A DNA stretch of 64,000 nucleotides from Streptomyces sp. F001 (GCF_004187715.1 NZ_QZWF01000003.1:124001-188000), one strand, 5' to 3'; shown: positions 25,497-35,859, counted from the first letter of the stretch. Made by a program: numbers and translations. The notes: a model not told the origin generated them from the letters alone.

Positions 25497-27557
25497 ATGA
25501 GTGAGCAGCACAGCAAGGCCCGTCACCGCAGAAGCCGGAAGGCCCTGGCGATCGGTGTCCCTCTCGCCCTGACCGCAGCCGGCACCCTCGCCTACGGCAC
25601 GGACCTCGGCCTCTTCGGCGAGGACGCCCAGCGAACGGCGTCCGCCGCCACCCCCGCCTGGGCCACCGCCACCGCCGACGGCTTCGCGTCCGTCAACGCG
25701 CTCGGGCAGAACGGCACTTACGGCGGCCGGGACGGTCAGATCGTGACCGTGAAGACGCAGGCCGACCTGGAGAAGTACGCGACGGCTGCCGAGCCGTACG
25801 TCATCGTCGTCGCCGGCACCATCACCATGAATCCCGTCGGGAAGGAGATCAAGGTCGCCTCCGACAAGACCATCGTCGGCTCCGGCACCTCCGGGCAGAT
25901 CGTCGGCGGCGGGTTCTTCCTCGGCACCGGCGTTCACAACGTGATCATCCGGAACCTGACGATCCGGGACTCGTACCAGGGCGTCTGGAACGACAAGGAC
26001 CATGACTTCGACGCCGTCCAGATGGACGGCGCGCATCACGTCTGGATCGATCACAACGATCTGCGGCACATGGCCGACGGTCTCATCGACGTCCGCAAGG
26101 ACAGCACCGATGTCACCGTCTCCTGGAACAGGCTGAGCGACAACAACAAGACCTTCGGCATCGGCTGGACCGAGAACGTCAAGACCGACATCACGATCCA
26201 CCACAACTGGATCCGCGAGACCGAGCAGCGCAACCCGTCCACCGACAACGCCGCCCATGCCCACCTCTACAACAACTTCCTCGAGGACGTCCCGAACACG
26301 GACATCAACTCCTCGTACGGCAACTACTCGCGCGGCGGCACGAAGATGGTCCTGGAGAACAGCTACTTCCAGGGCATGAAGAACCCGGTCATCAAGGACA
26401 GCACCGCGGCCCTGGTGCAGCGCGGCAACGTCTTCTCCGGCACCTCGGGCCGTAACGAGAGCGGTGGCACGGCCTTCGACCCGAAGACGTACTACCCCTA
26501 CACGCCGGACAAGGCGGCGGACGTGCCGTCGCTGCTCAGGTCCGGGGCCGGGCCCAGCGGTTCGATCGGTACGACGAGCACCGCCAAGGCGGCTGCCGCC
26601 ACAACCCTCACCGTCGCCAAGGGCGGCTCCGGACAGTACCGGACCGTCCAGGCCGCCGTGAACGCCGTGCCCGCGAACAACGCCTCCCGCGTCGTCATCG
26701 CCGTCCAGCCGGGCACGTACCGCGAGACGGTCAAGGTGCCGTCGAACAAGCCGCACGTCACCATCCAGGGAACCGGCGGCAGCCGTAAGGACACGGTGAT
26801 CGTCCACAACAACGCGGCGGGCACCCCCAAGCCGGACGGCTCGGGCAACTACGGCACGTCCGGCAGCGCCACCGTCGCCGTCGAGGCCGACGACTTCCAG
26901 GCCCGCAACCTCACCGTCTCCAACGACTTCGACGAGGCCGCCAACCAGTCGCTCTCCGGTCACCAGGCCGTCGCCCTGCGCACCGCCGCCGACAAAGTTC
27001 TGCTGGACGGCGTCATCGTCACGGGCGACCAGGACACCCTGCTCCTGGACACGCCGGCCAAGGACAGGCTCGGCCGCGTCTACATGACCAACTCCTACGT
27101 CACCGGCAACGTCGACTTCATCTTCGGCCGCGCCACCGCCGTGATCAACAAGTCCGTCATCACGCTCAAGAAGCGCTGGGACGACACCTCGCTCGGCTAC
27201 GTCACCGCTCCCAGCACGCCCGCGAACCGCAAGGGCATCCTGATCGCCAACTCCACTGTGAACGGCGACGTGTCGGCCGGCAGCTTCTACCTCGGCCGCC
27301 CCTGGCACGCCGGCGGGGACGCCTCCCTCGACCCGCAGACCACGGTCCGCAACACCAGCCTCAGCGCCGCGGTCAAGTCCACTCCCTGGACCGACATGAG
27401 CGGCTTCTCCTGGAAGGACGACCGCTTCGCCGAGTACAGGAACACGGGACCGGGCGCGGGCTCGGCAAGCAGCAACCGGCCTCAGCTGACCGACGCCCAG
27501 GCTTCCGGCCAGGAGATCGGTGACTGGCTGGGCGACTGGACGCCGACTGCTTCCTGA
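25497..27557 (+). CDS. Secreted pectate lyase-pectin methylesterase fusion
   Basis: A 686-residue two-enzyme protein. It has a basic N-terminus and signal peptide (to ~50), then a PL1-type pectate lyase domain (~55-345) with VWIDHNDL, calcium-site acidic residues in DHDFDAVQMDG and the long parallel-beta pattern. A ~25-residue Ser/Thr/Ala linker leads to a CE8 pectin methylesterase domain (~375-670) with the catalytic aspartates in GDQDTLLLD and GNVDFIFGRA and the terminal GRPWH motif. The esterase would de-esterify pectin and the lyase cleave the resulting pectate, so the fusion couples two sequential steps outside the cell. Confidence 0.92.
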   Translation: MSEQHSKARHRRSRKALAIGVPLALTAAGTLAYGTDLGLFGEDAQRTASAATPAWATATADGFASVNALGQNGTYGGRDGQIVTVKTQADLEKYATAAEPYVIVVAGTITMNPVGKEIKVASDKTIVGSGTSGQIVGGGFFLGTGVHNVIIRNLTIRDSYQGVWNDKDHDFDAVQMDGAHHVWIDHNDLRHMADGLIDVRKDSTDVTVSWNRLSDNNKTFGIGWTENVKTDITIHHNWIRETEQRNPSTDNAAHAHLYNNFLEDVPNTDINSSYGNYSRGGTKMVLENSYFQGMKNPVIKDSTAALVQRGNVFSGTSGRNESGGTAFDPKTYYPYTPDKAADVPSLLRSGAGPSGSIGTTSTAKAAAATTLTVAKGGSGQYRTVQAAVNAVPANNASRVVIAVQPGTYRETVKVPSNKPHVTIQGTGGSRKDTVIVHNNAAGTPKPDGSGNYGTSGSATVAVEADDFQARNLTVSNDFDEAANQSLSGHQAVALRTAADKVLLDGVIVTGDQDTLLLDTPAKDRLGRVYMTNSYVTGNVDFIFGRATAVINKSVITLKKRWDDTSLGYVTAPSTPANRKGILIANSTVNGDVSAGSFYLGRPWHAGGDASLDPQTTVRNTSLSAAVKSTPWTDMSGFSWKDDRFAEYRNTGPGAGSASSNRPQLTDAQASGQEIGDWLGDWTPTAS

Positions 27558-27585
27558 CCCCTCCGGCTCCCTTCCCTACCGGCCG

Positions 27586-27627
27586 GCCCCGGCCCCGATC
27601 GCAGAGGCAGTCGATCCTGGCCGGGGC
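27586..27627. terminator. Terminator hairpin after pectinase gene
   Basis: GCCCCGGCC (27586-27594) pairs with GGCCGGGGC (27619-27627), extended by GATCG/CGATC inside. It lies between convergent genes ending at 27557 and 27650 and could serve both. Confidence 0.7.
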
Positions 27628-27649
27628 TGCGCTCACACACCAGCCGCCA

Positions 27650-28861
27650 TTACGGGCCGAACGCCAGCCCCTCCCCCGCGAGCCGCACCCTGATCCCGTC
27701 CTCCTCCACCCGTACGTCCCGCAGGCGCAGCTCGCCCTGCGGCAGCTCCGGCAGCCGGAAGCCGAGGGAGAGCCGGTCGGCGAGGACCGGGCGGGTCAGC
27801 CGGGAAAGGGCGTCGAGGAGGGCCGTGTCGAAGCCGAGGCGGTCCAGTACCTCGGGGTGGGCCAGGGCCAGGTCGAGGAGGTTGATCCGCATGGCCTGGT
27901 GGACGAAGCGCTCGGAACCGGTCAGCTCGGCGAGCCGGTCGGCGTTGCTCAGGGCCTCGCGGACCGTCGCCTCGGGCACCCCCATGCGCTGTACGACGGA
28001 CGGCACCGTCAGCAGCGCCCGTACCTTGCGGGTCTCGCGGGCGAGGTCGGCGGCCGACTTGGGCGTCAGGTGCAGGCCCTCGGAGGCGCGGGCACCGGGC
28101 CGGTACGTCGCCAGGTCCCCGATGTCCAGGCGTATTCCGCCGATCTGCGTGTCGATGCCCTGGTCGCCGTCGCGCCCGATGCGGACGTCGGCCCGCAGCC
28201 GCAGATCGTGCCCGGCGACCGGCAGCGTGCCGCGCGCCGAGACACGGTCGCGGCCGGCACCCGTGAACATCACCTGGGACGCGCCGAGTTCACGGTTCAG
28301 GTCGGCGAAGGAGAGCAGGACGTCGCCGTTCAGCTCGGGAACCCGGGCCCCGCGTACGGAGGTCGGCCCGTCGCCGTCGAGCCGTATGTCGTGTGCCGTG
28401 GCCGACACCGCGGCCAGCGTGACCCGGTCGGCCGCCACGTCCGGGACGGTCACCTTCACCGAGTCCAGGCGGCCGTCGACGAGCTGGGGCAGGAAGGGGA
28501 AGCCGCCGATCTCCACCTCGGGTGCCGCGGTGAGGCCCATGCGGTCCTTGAGGGCGTCCGCAGCGCGGCGCTCGGCGTAGAGCAGGGCCCAGCGGTCGGC
28601 GAGGGTGAGGAAGACGGCGAGGACCGCCAGCCCGACCACCGCCTTCAGCGCGAACGGCAGACCCGCGAGGCGGCCCCGCCGGCGTCGCCGGCCGTTACGG
28701 CGGTGGTTGGGCGGGGCCCACTCCTCGTCCTCCTTATGGGAGGGGTCATCCCCGGAGGGGTCTTCTTCGAGGAACTCCTCGAGAGGGCCGTCATCCAGAG
28801 CACCGAGCTCTTCGTACGGGTTGAAGCGGGAATGCGTCGCTATGTGGTGGGGGGTACGCAT
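27650..28861 (-). CDS. Large DUF2993 (LmeA-like) protein
   Basis: A 403-residue protein. An acidic cytoplasmic N-terminus (~1-50) is followed by a very basic patch (RRNGRRRRRGR), one transmembrane helix (~70-88) and a DUF2993 domain with EIGGFPFLPQLVDGRLDSVKV and VTVPDV, closely matching the motif of the protein at 12448-13179. It is twice as long as that paralogue, with an extra C-terminal lipid-binding-like half. Probably extracytoplasmic lipid binding; function unproven. Confidence 0.85.
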   Translation of the reverse strand: MRTPHHIATHSRFNPYEELGALDDGPLEEFLEEDPSGDDPSHKEDEEWAPPNHRRNGRRRRRGRLAGLPFALKAVVGLAVLAVFLTLADRWALLYAERRAADALKDRMGLTAAPEVEIGGFPFLPQLVDGRLDSVKVTVPDVAADRVTLAAVSATAHDIRLDGDGPTSVRGARVPELNGDVLLSFADLNRELGASQVMFTGAGRDRVSARGTLPVAGHDLRLRADVRIGRDGDQGIDTQIGGIRLDIGDLATYRPGARASEGLHLTPKSAADLARETRKVRALLTVPSVVQRMGVPEATVREALSNADRLAELTGSERFVHQAMRINLLDLALAHPEVLDRLGFDTALLDALSRLTRPVLADRLSLGFRLPELPQGELRLRDVRVEEDGIRVRLAGEGLAFGP

Positions 28862-28919
28862 CGATCCATCCGAACATGCGTACCGACCCCACCCGCAACC
28901 TCTTCCGGCGGTGTGCGAC

Positions 28920-30731
28920 CTAGCTCACGATCGTGATCCGGTTCGCCGCCGGGGGCGAAATCGGGTCCGTGGCCGAGGAGTTGGCCGTCAGATACTGCTC
29001 GAGCACCGCCAGGTCGTCCGCGCCGACCAGGTCGTTCGTGCCCTGGCCCAGCGTGGGGATGCCGTCGCCACCGCCCGCGAGGAAGCTGTTCGTCGCGACG
29101 CGGTAGGTGGCCGCCGGGTCGATCGCGGCGCCGTTCAGCCTGATCGAGTCCGTGACCACACGGTCCGCGCCCGACTTCGTCAGGTCCAGCGTGTACGTCA
29201 GACCGGCCGACGGCTGCAGGATCTTCGGAGCCGCCTCGTTCGAGCCGCTGACCTGCTCCTTGAGGATCTGGATCAGCTGGGCGCCGGTGAAGTCCTGAAG
29301 GTTCACCGTGTTGGAGAACGGCTGCACCGTGAAGCCCTCGGCGTACGTCACCACGCCGTCGCCCTCACTGCCCTTCGCCGCGTAGGTCAGCCCCGCTCGC
29401 ACGCCGCCCGGGTTCATCAGCGCCAGGTCGGTCTCCGGGTCGAGCTCCTTGGCGTACGCCAGCTGCGCGTCCGCGATGAGGTCACCCATGGGGGACTCGG
29501 TGCCGGTGCTGGGGATGTCGGCGGAGATGTGGCCGATCGCGCGGTTGCCGATGGGCGCCGCGAGGGTGTTCCACTTGGTGATCAGCTCGGTCATGTCGGG
29601 CGCCTTGGGGACGTCCCGGGTGACCACGTGGTTCGCGGACTTCACGGCCGTACGGGCGATGTCACCCGTGAAGCGGTCGTACGTCAGCGTCGTGTCCGTG
29701 TAGAGGCGGCCGAAGGACGCGGCCGAGGTGACCATGCGCGGCTTGCCCGCCGGGTCGTTGATCGTGCAGACGTACGCGGAGTGGGTGTGGCCGGTGACCA
29801 GCGCGTCCACCTGCGGCGTGATGTTCTTGGCGATGTCGACGATCGGGCCGGAGATGCCGTCGCCCGCGCCGGGCGCGTCGCAGTCGTAGTTGTACGCCGA
29901 CGAGGCCGGGACCCCGCCCTCGTGGATCAGCGCGACGATCGACTTCACGCCCTGGCGCTGGAGCACCTTGGCGTACTTGTTGATCGTCTCGACCTCGTCC
30001 TTGAACTCGAGGCCCTTGACGCCCTCGGCGGAGACGACGCCCGGGGTGTCCTCCAGGGTGACGCCGATGAAGCCGACCTTGACGTCCTTCTTCTTCCACA
30101 CCCAGTAGGGCTTGAGGATCGGCCTGCCGGTCTTCTCGTCGAGGACGTTCGCGGCGAGGTACGGGAAGTCGGCGCCCTCGAACTCCTCGCCCTCGACATA
30201 GCAGCCGTCCGTCGGGTGGCAGCCGCCCTTCTGCAGACGGGCCAGTTCCCTGGCGCCCTCGTCGAACTCGTGGTTGCCGACCGAGGTGACGTCCAGTTCG
30301 AGCTTGTTCAGCGCCTCGATGGTGGGCTCGTCGTGGAAGAGGCCCGAGATCAGCGGGGAGGCGCCGACCATGTCGCCGCCGGCCGCGGTGATCGAGTACT
30401 TGTTGCCCTCGCGCGCCTGGCGCAGATGCGTGGCGAGGTACTCCACGCCGCCCGCGTTGATGGTCTCGGTCGTACCGTCCTCGTGCACCTCGGTGACCCG
30501 GCCGGAGGAGCCGGAGGGCGGCTCGAGGTTGCCGTGCAGGTCGTTGAAGGACAGCAGCTGCACGTCCTGGTAGCGGCCGGGGCGGTCACCGCCCTTGCGG
30601 CTGTCGTCGGCGCTCGCCGTCGACGGCAGTGCGGCCGCCAGCGCGCCGACCGTGGCGAGTCCGGCGGCGGCCGCGAGCAGCCGGGTCGTACGGCGTCTGC
30701 GGCGGTGGTGCGGCTGAGGTGTTGCCGGCAT
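28920..30731 (-). CDS. Secreted 5'-nucleotidase / metallophosphatase
   Basis: A 603-residue protein with a basic leader and signal peptide (RRTTRLLAAAAGLATVGALA). The calcineurin-like metallophosphatase domain has DLHGN, GGDMVGASP, VGNHEFDEG, NVLDEKTGRP and a GHTH site near residue 330; the C-terminal 5'-nucleotidase domain (~400-590) includes NPGGVRAGL and the FAGGGDG-like FLAGGGDGIPTL. It likely hydrolyses extracellular nucleotides to release phosphate, which suits the phosphate-gene neighbourhood. ATG 30731 after a G-rich ribosome binding site is chosen over 30761. Confidence 0.93.
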   Translation of the reverse strand: MPATPQPHHRRRRRTTRLLAAAAGLATVGALAAALPSTASADDSRKGGDRPGRYQDVQLLSFNDLHGNLEPPSGSSGRVTEVHEDGTTETINAGGVEYLATHLRQAREGNKYSITAAGGDMVGASPLISGLFHDEPTIEALNKLELDVTSVGNHEFDEGARELARLQKGGCHPTDGCYVEGEEFEGADFPYLAANVLDEKTGRPILKPYWVWKKKDVKVGFIGVTLEDTPGVVSAEGVKGLEFKDEVETINKYAKVLQRQGVKSIVALIHEGGVPASSAYNYDCDAPGAGDGISGPIVDIAKNITPQVDALVTGHTHSAYVCTINDPAGKPRMVTSAASFGRLYTDTTLTYDRFTGDIARTAVKSANHVVTRDVPKAPDMTELITKWNTLAAPIGNRAIGHISADIPSTGTESPMGDLIADAQLAYAKELDPETDLALMNPGGVRAGLTYAAKGSEGDGVVTYAEGFTVQPFSNTVNLQDFTGAQLIQILKEQVSGSNEAAPKILQPSAGLTYTLDLTKSGADRVVTDSIRLNGAAIDPAATYRVATNSFLAGGGDGIPTLGQGTNDLVGADDLAVLEQYLTANSSATDPISPPAANRITIVS

Positions 30732-30876
30732 GCGTCCCCCCTGTGGGTCGTCCGAGGCCATGGCGTGATCGCCCGCAGCCTAGAGTCAACGCGCGTAGCG
30801 CGACAGGGGGTTAACGGTTACATCCTGGTTTCTCCCTGCCGACACTTTGCCGGGCCCGCCCTTTACCCTCGTAGGC

Positions 30877-31914
30877 ATGACCAGCGACGACAGCGACCGG
30901 CAGGCCGGCCACTCCCGATCCATCGAGACCCACGCCGTGCTCAGCCCGGAGCTGACCGAGGCGGTACTCGCCCTGCTCGCCGAGGCCGCGCGGAGCGACG
31001 GCCAGCAGGCGGTGTCCGAGCAGGGCCGGCTGCAGCTGCGCGGCGGGGAACGCGAGGGCGTGTCCCATCTGCTGCTCACCGTCGGCGGCGAACTCGTCGG
31101 CTACGCCCAGCTGGAGGACACCGACCCGGTGGAGGCGCCGGCCGCCGAACTGGTCGTCCACCCCGCCCACCGCGGTCATGGACACGGCCGCGCCCTCGGC
31201 TCGGCGCTGCTCGCCGCGTCCGGCAAGCGGCTGCGGGTGTGGGCGCACGGCGGCCACTCCGCCGCCCGGCACCTCGCCCAGGTCCTCGGCCTCACCCTGT
31301 TCCGCGAACTGCGCCAGATGCGGCGCCCGTTGGCCGGCCTCGACCTGCCCGAGCCGACCCTGCCGGACGGCGTGACCGTGCGTACCTTTGTGCCCGGGCG
31401 GGACGACGCGGCCTGGCTGGCCGTCAACGCCGCCGCCTTCGCCCACCATCCCGAGCAGGGCTCCCTCACCCAGCAGGACCTCGACGACCGCAAGGCCGAG
31501 CCGTGGTTCGACCCGGCGGGCTTCTTCCTCGCCTTCCGTGGCGACGAACTCGTCGGCTTCCACTGGACCAAGGTCCACGCGCAGGAGCAGCTCGGCGAGA
31601 TCTACGTCCTCGGCGTCGCCCCCGCCGCCCAGGGCACCGGCCTCGGCAAGGCCCTCACCGCCGTCGGCCTGCGGCATCTGGCGGCGCAGGCCCTGCCGAC
31701 GGCGATGTTGTACGTCGACGCGGACAACAAGGCGGCGGTTGCGGTGTACGAGGGGATGGGCTTCACGACCCACGAGACGGACCTGATGTACCGACGGAGA
31801 CCTGACCGCCACCCCCCCCCGCGCCATGGACGCCCGGGAGCCGCCCCCCGCTATCCCGCACGTCATGTCTCCGTAACCATCGATTCAGACGGGCTTGCGA
31901 CGCTCAGCCAATGA
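30877..31914 (+). CDS. mshD: Mycothiol synthase, C-terminus extended by apparent frameshift
   Basis: A 345-residue tandem-GNAT enzyme that acetylates Cys-GlcN-inositol to give mycothiol. The N-terminal GNAT has [20 protein letters not shown] and the active C-terminal GNAT has [20 protein letters not shown] and [20 protein letters not shown]. The last family residues THETDLMYR are followed here by ~35 low-complexity residues to 31914. In the next frame the sequence reads -TET-stop at 31805, the ending I expect for streptomycete MshD, so a one-base deletion near 31791-31795 seems to have removed the normal stop. The active site is untouched. Confidence 0.9.
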   Translation: MTSDDSDRQAGHSRSIETHAVLSPELTEAVLALLAEAARSDGQQAVSEQGRLQLRGGEREGVSHLLLTVGGELVGYAQLEDTDPVEAPAAELVVHPAHRGHGHGRALGSALLAASGKRLRVWAHGGHSAARHLAQVLGLTLFRELRQMRRPLAGLDLPEPTLPDGVTVRTFVPGRDDAAWLAVNAAAFAHHPEQGSLTQQDLDDRKAEPWFDPAGFFLAFRGDELVGFHWTKVHAQEQLGEIYVLGVAPAAQGTGLGKALTAVGLRHLAAQALPTAMLYVDADNKAAVAVYEGMGFTTHETDLMYRRRPDRHPPPRHGRPGAAPRYPARHVSVTIDSDGLATLSQ

Positions 31915-32036
31915 CGCCCGCCGTGCCAGAGCCTTCGCCGCCCCCCGAGGGGCCCGCGGTGAACGGGGCCGCCGCCACGCTCCCGCCCGCTCGATCCGAC
32001 GCGCCCGTTTCGCTCACGGCGCGGAACAATGGGGGC

Positions 32037-34268
32037 ATGAGCCAGCAGAACGCCCAGGCACAGGTCCAGCACGCACAGCCCTCCGTGGGCTCCATAGCCG
32101 CCCACCGCCCGCACACGGTGTCAGCGACGGTCTCCGACCTGGAACCCGACATCGATGCCGACCTCGACGTGTACGAGGACGGGCAGGTGGACGGCGTCCA
32201 GCTGCCGCAGGGCCGGTTCCTCGACCGGGAGCGCAGCTGGCTGGCGTTCAACGAGCGCGTCCTGGAGCTCGCCGAGGACCCCAACACGCCCCTTCTGGAG
32301 CGGGCCAACTTCCTCGCGATCTTCGCCAGCAACCTGGACGAGTTCTTCATGGTCCGGGTGGCCGGTCTGAAGCGCCGTATCGCCACCGGCGTCGCCACCC
32401 GCTCCGCCTCCGGGCTCCAGCCCCGTGAAGTGCTGGAGATGATCTGGGCCCGCTCCCGCGAGCTGATGGCCCGGCACGCCGCCTGCTACCACGAGGACGT
32501 CGCCCCCGCCCTCGCGGAGGAGGGCATCCACCTGGTCCGCTGGAGCGAGCTGACCGAGAAGGAGCAGGCGCGCCTCTTCACGCTCTTCCGGCACCAGATC
32601 TTCCCGGTCCTGACCCCGCTGGCGGTCGACCCCGCGCACCCGTTCCCGTACATCTCCGGCCTGTCCCTGAACCTGGCCGTCGTCGTACGCAACCCGGTCA
32701 GCGGCCACAAGCACTTCGCCCGCGTGAAGGTGCCCCCGCTGCTGTCCCGCTTCCTGGAGAGCTCCCCCGGCCGGTACGTCCCCATCGAGGACGTCATCGC
32801 CGCGCACCTCGAGGAGCTGTTCCCGGGCATGGAGGTGCTGGAGCACCACGCCTTCCGGCTGACCAGGAACGAGGATCTCGAGGTCGAGGAGGACGACGCC
32901 GAGAACCTGCTCCAGGCCCTGGAGAAGGAGCTCATGCGGCGCCGCTTCGGCCCGCCGGTGCGCCTGGAGGTCGAGGAGTCCATCGACCGTGAGGTGCTGG
33001 ACCTGCTGGTCCGGGAACTGAAGATCAGCGAGGCCGAGGTCTACCCGCTGCCCGGCCCCCTGGACCTCACCGGCCTCTTCCGTATCCACAGCCTCGACCG
33101 TCCCGAGCTGAAGTACCCGAAGTTCGTCGCCGGCACCCACCGCGACCTCGCCGAGGTCGAGTCGGCGTCCGCGCCCGACATCTTCGCCGCCCTGCGCGCG
33201 AGGGACGTACTCCTGCACCACCCGTACGACTCGTTCTCCACGTCGGTGCAGGCCTTCCTGGAGCAGGCGGCCCAGGACCCGGACGTCCTCGCCATCAAGC
33301 AGACCCTGTACCGGACCTCCGGCGACTCCCCGATCGTGGACGCCCTGATAGAGGCGGCCGAGTCCGGCAAGCAGGTCCTCGTCCTGGTGGAGATCAAGGC
33401 CCGCTTCGACGAGCACGCCAACATCAAGTGGGCGCGCAAGCTGGAGGAGGCCGGCTGCCATGTGGTCTACGGCCTGGTCGGCCTGAAGACCCACTGCAAG
33501 CTGTCGCTCGTCGTCCGCCAGGAAGGCGACACGCTACGGCGGTACTGCCACGTCGGCACCGGCAACTACCACCCGAAGACGGCCCGCCTCTACGAGGACC
33601 TCGGCCTGCTCACCGCCGACCCGCAGGTCGGCGCGGACCTGTCCGACCTGTTCAACCGGCTGTCCGGCTACTCCCGCCGGGAGACCTACCGCCGTCTGCT
33701 GGTCGCCCCCAAGTCGCTGCGCGACGGCCTGATCGCGCGGATCGACAAGGAAGCCCAGCACCACCGTGCCGGACGGCACGCCTACATCCGCATCAAGGTC
33801 AACTCGATGGTCGACGAGGCGGTCATCGACGCCCTGTACCGCGCGTCGATGGCGGGCGTGCCGGTCGACGTCTGGGTGCGCGGCATCTGCGCGCTCCGCC
33901 CGGGCGTGCCGGGCCTGTCGGAGAACATCCGGGTCCGCTCGATACTCGGCCGCTTCCTCGAACACTCCCGTGTGTTCGCCTTCGGCAACGGCGGCGAACC
34001 CGAGGTGTGGATCGGCAGCGCCGACATGATGCACCGCAACCTCGACCGCCGTATAGAGGCCCTGGTCCGGGTCGTCGACCCGGCGCACCGCGCCGCGCTC
34101 AACCGGCTCATGGAGACCGGCACGTCCGATTCCACCGCCTCCTGGCACCTGGGCCCGGACGGCGAGTGGACCCGGCACGCGATCGACGGTGACGGCGGGG
34201 CCCTGCGGAACATCCAGGAGATGCTCATAGACGCCCGGAGGCGCCGGCGTGGCACAGCAACACCTTGA
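32037..34268 (+). CDS. ppk: Polyphosphate kinase 1
   Basis: A ~743-residue PPK1 that makes polyphosphate from ATP, reversibly. Family blocks are all present: [22 protein letters not shown] and [20 protein letters not shown] at the N-terminal domain, [20 protein letters not shown], and the catalytic histidine region [18 protein letters not shown] (His near residue 512). The first ~60 residues are a streptomycete extension rich in Gln and Ala. ATG 32037 is chosen; an in-frame ATG at 31911 overlaps mshD. The stop overlaps the CHAD gene by 20 bases, so the two are coupled. Confidence 0.94.
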   Translation: MSQQNAQAQVQHAQPSVGSIAAHRPHTVSATVSDLEPDIDADLDVYEDGQVDGVQLPQGRFLDRERSWLAFNERVLELAEDPNTPLLERANFLAIFASNLDEFFMVRVAGLKRRIATGVATRSASGLQPREVLEMIWARSRELMARHAACYHEDVAPALAEEGIHLVRWSELTEKEQARLFTLFRHQIFPVLTPLAVDPAHPFPYISGLSLNLAVVVRNPVSGHKHFARVKVPPLLSRFLESSPGRYVPIEDVIAAHLEELFPGMEVLEHHAFRLTRNEDLEVEEDDAENLLQALEKELMRRRFGPPVRLEVEESIDREVLDLLVRELKISEAEVYPLPGPLDLTGLFRIHSLDRPELKYPKFVAGTHRDLAEVESASAPDIFAALRARDVLLHHPYDSFSTSVQAFLEQAAQDPDVLAIKQTLYRTSGDSPIVDALIEAAESGKQVLVLVEIKARFDEHANIKWARKLEEAGCHVVYGLVGLKTHCKLSLVVRQEGDTLRRYCHVGTGNYHPKTARLYEDLGLLTADPQVGADLSDLFNRLSGYSRRETYRRLLVAPKSLRDGLIARIDKEAQHHRAGRHAYIRIKVNSMVDEAVIDALYRASMAGVPVDVWVRGICALRPGVPGLSENIRVRSILGRFLEHSRVFAFGNGGEPEVWIGSADMMHRNLDRRIEALVRVVDPAHRAALNRLMETGTSDSTASWHLGPDGEWTRHAIDGDGGALRNIQEMLIDARRRRRGTATP

Positions 34269-35409
34269 CCCGACGGACCCCGTGGCCGGTCCGGTGACCG
34301 GGGACGCCCTCGCGGGCTACCTGCGGGCCCAGGCCACGGAGTTCCTCCGTGCGCTCCGCCAGCACCGGGAGACCGGCGCCGGGGGAAACCACCACGGTAC
34401 GGAGGAGACCGTCGACGCGGCACGCGCCCTGCGCCGCTCGGCCCGCCGCATCAGCGGCAGTCTGCACACGTTCCGTCCTCTGCTGGACACCGACTGGTCG
34501 GAGGGAATGCGCCCCGAACTGGCCTGGCTCTCCGGCACTCTGGCCCTGGAACACGCCTACGCGGCCCGCCTGGACCGCCTGCTCCAGGCCCTGCACCGCC
34601 TGTCGGGCGCAACGTTCCCGGCGCAGACGGCGACGCCGGCCGCAGCTACGACAGCCGACGTAGCTGCGGGCAGTCGTGCCGCTGGGGCGGCAGGGGTGGG
34701 CGATGGGGGTGCCCCCGCGCGAGCTCGTTCGAGCGTGGGGGAGGCACCCGGCACCGCCGGCCCCCCGACGTCCACCCCGGAACGCGGCAACCTCACAGTA
34801 GGCGCAGCCAAAGCAGGCGCCCTACTCGAACGCCAGCTCACCCTCGCCCGCACCCGAGCCCACTCCAGCGCCCTCCAGGCCCTCGGCTCCAGCCGCTTCC
34901 ACGCGGTAGCCGACAAGGTCGCCGTCCTGGCCAGCGAGGTCCCCCTCACCCCGACCGCCCCCACAGCCGACCTGCGCCCGCACGCCGCCGCAGCCGAGGA
35001 GCGCCTCACGGACGCGGTGGCCGCCCTCCCGCTGATCACCGCCGGCCACCCGTACAACGCGGAGGCGCTGATCCACGGCCTGTCCCCGGACCCGTCCCCG
35101 CACCCGCAGGACGCCCCCTGGCACCAGGTCCGCCTGCTGCTGCGCCTGCACCGCTACGCCCGCGAGGTGCTGGACGGGGAGAACGCCCCGGTCGACGTCC
35201 GTCTGCTGGCCGCCGGCCAGGCCCTCAACCGGCACCGCGACGCCGCGGAGGCGGCAGCGGCAGCGGCCGCAGCGGCCCGTACGCCACGCATCGCCCCGGC
35301 GACGGCGTACGCGCTCGGCGTGCTGCACGCCGACCAGCGGCACGAGGTGGAGGCGGCGCGGTTCGCGTTCCAGCAGTCGTGGCAGAAGCAGACGATAGGC
35401 ACGTCCTGA
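34249..35409 (+). CDS. CHAD-domain protein interrupted by an in-frame palindromic repeat
   Basis: A 386-residue helical CHAD protein; the family binds polyphosphate through conserved His, Arg and Lys. Visible features are [25 protein letters not shown] (~62-86) and the second-half helices ([19 protein letters not shown]). It is coupled to ppk by overlap, supporting a polyphosphate role. Residues ~153-168 ([16 protein letters not shown]) are encoded by a palindromic repeat (34705-34748) inserted in frame within an Ala/Thr-rich linker. Start GTG 34249 follows CCGGAGG. Confidence 0.88.
   Translation: MAQQHLDPTDPVAGPVTGDALAGYLRAQATEFLRALRQHRETGAGGNHHGTEETVDAARALRRSARRISGSLHTFRPLLDTDWSEGMRPELAWLSGTLALEHAYAARLDRLLQALHRLSGATFPAQTATPAAATTADVAAGSRAAGAAGVGDGGAPARARSSVGEAPGTAGPPTSTPERGNLTVGAAKAGALLERQLTLARTRAHSSALQALGSSRFHAVADKVAVLASEVPLTPTAPTADLRPHAAAAEERLTDAVAALPLITAGHPYNAEALIHGLSPDPSPHPQDAPWHQVRLLLRLHRYAREVLDGENAPVDVRLLAAGQALNRHRDAAEAAAAAAAAARTPRIAPATAYALGVLHADQRHEVEAARFAFQQSWQKQTIGTS
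34705..34748. repeat. 44-bp palindromic repeat inside the CHAD gene
   Basis: GGTGCCCCCGCGCGAGCTC pairs imperfectly with GAGCGTGGGGGAGGCACC across a GTTC loop. The terminal GTGCC...GGCAC stem recalls the ends of the intergenic repeats at 4411, 39571 and 44741. It is translated in frame and contributes ~15 residues to the CHAD protein. Confidence 0.75.
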
Positions 35410-35433
35410 CCCGATGGGGGCGGTGAACGGCAG

Positions 35434-35859
35434 GTGACCGATGCGAAGGACAACACGCCCGTCCAGGCAGCCGGCTGTGTCCTGTGGCGCCGCTCCCCCA
35501 TCGACGGCCAACTGGAGATCTGCCTGGTCCACCGTCCCAAGTACGACGACTGGTCCCACCCCAAGGGCAAGCTGAAGCGCGGCGAGGATCCGCTGGTCGG
35601 CGCCCTGCGCGAGGTCGAGGAGGAGACCGGCTACGCCGCCGCGACCGGCGCCGAGCTGCCCACCCTGTACTACCTCGCGAACGGCCGCCCCAAGCAGGTC
35701 CGCTACTGGGCGGCCGAGGCCGTCTCCGGCAGCTTCACGCCGACCACCGAGGTCGACCGCATCCTGTGGCTGCCTCCCGACGCGGCCCGCCGCCGCCTGA
35801 CCCAGCCCCGCGACGGCGAGCTGGTGGACGAACTCCTGGCCACCATGCGCCCCGCCTGA
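35434..35859 (+). CDS. Nudix hydrolase (MutT-like)
   Basis: A 141-residue Nudix enzyme. The Nudix box is complete: GKLKRGEDPLVGALREVEEETGY, matching G-x5-E-x7-R-E-U-x-E-E-x-G-U. The N-terminus QAAGCVLWRR and DWSHPKGK resemble MutT1-type hydrolases that accept 8-oxo-dGTP or diadenosine polyphosphates; those often have an extra phosphatase domain, which is absent here. GTG 35434 starts 24 bases after the CHAD gene, so it probably shares the ppk transcript. Confidence 0.92.
   Translation: MTDAKDNTPVQAAGCVLWRRSPIDGQLEICLVHRPKYDDWSHPKGKLKRGEDPLVGALREVEEETGYAAATGAELPTLYYLANGRPKQVRYWAAEAVSGSFTPTTEVDRILWLPPDAARRRLTQPRDGELVDELLATMRPA

Noticed and set aside
25260..27308. 682-residue minus-strand ORF opposite the pectinase gene
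   Set aside because: Val/Asp/Arg-rich shadow with no recognisable domain; the plus frame has PL1 and CE8 motifs.
28605..31805. 1066-residue plus-strand ORF
   Set aside because: Shadow of the nucleotidase (antisense) and mshD (wrong frame). It was useful only for showing the TET-stop in the second frame.
31911..32036. Upstream ppk start at 31911
   Set aside because: It would add 42 low-complexity residues overlapping the abnormal mshD tail; ATG 32037 gives the expected N-terminus.
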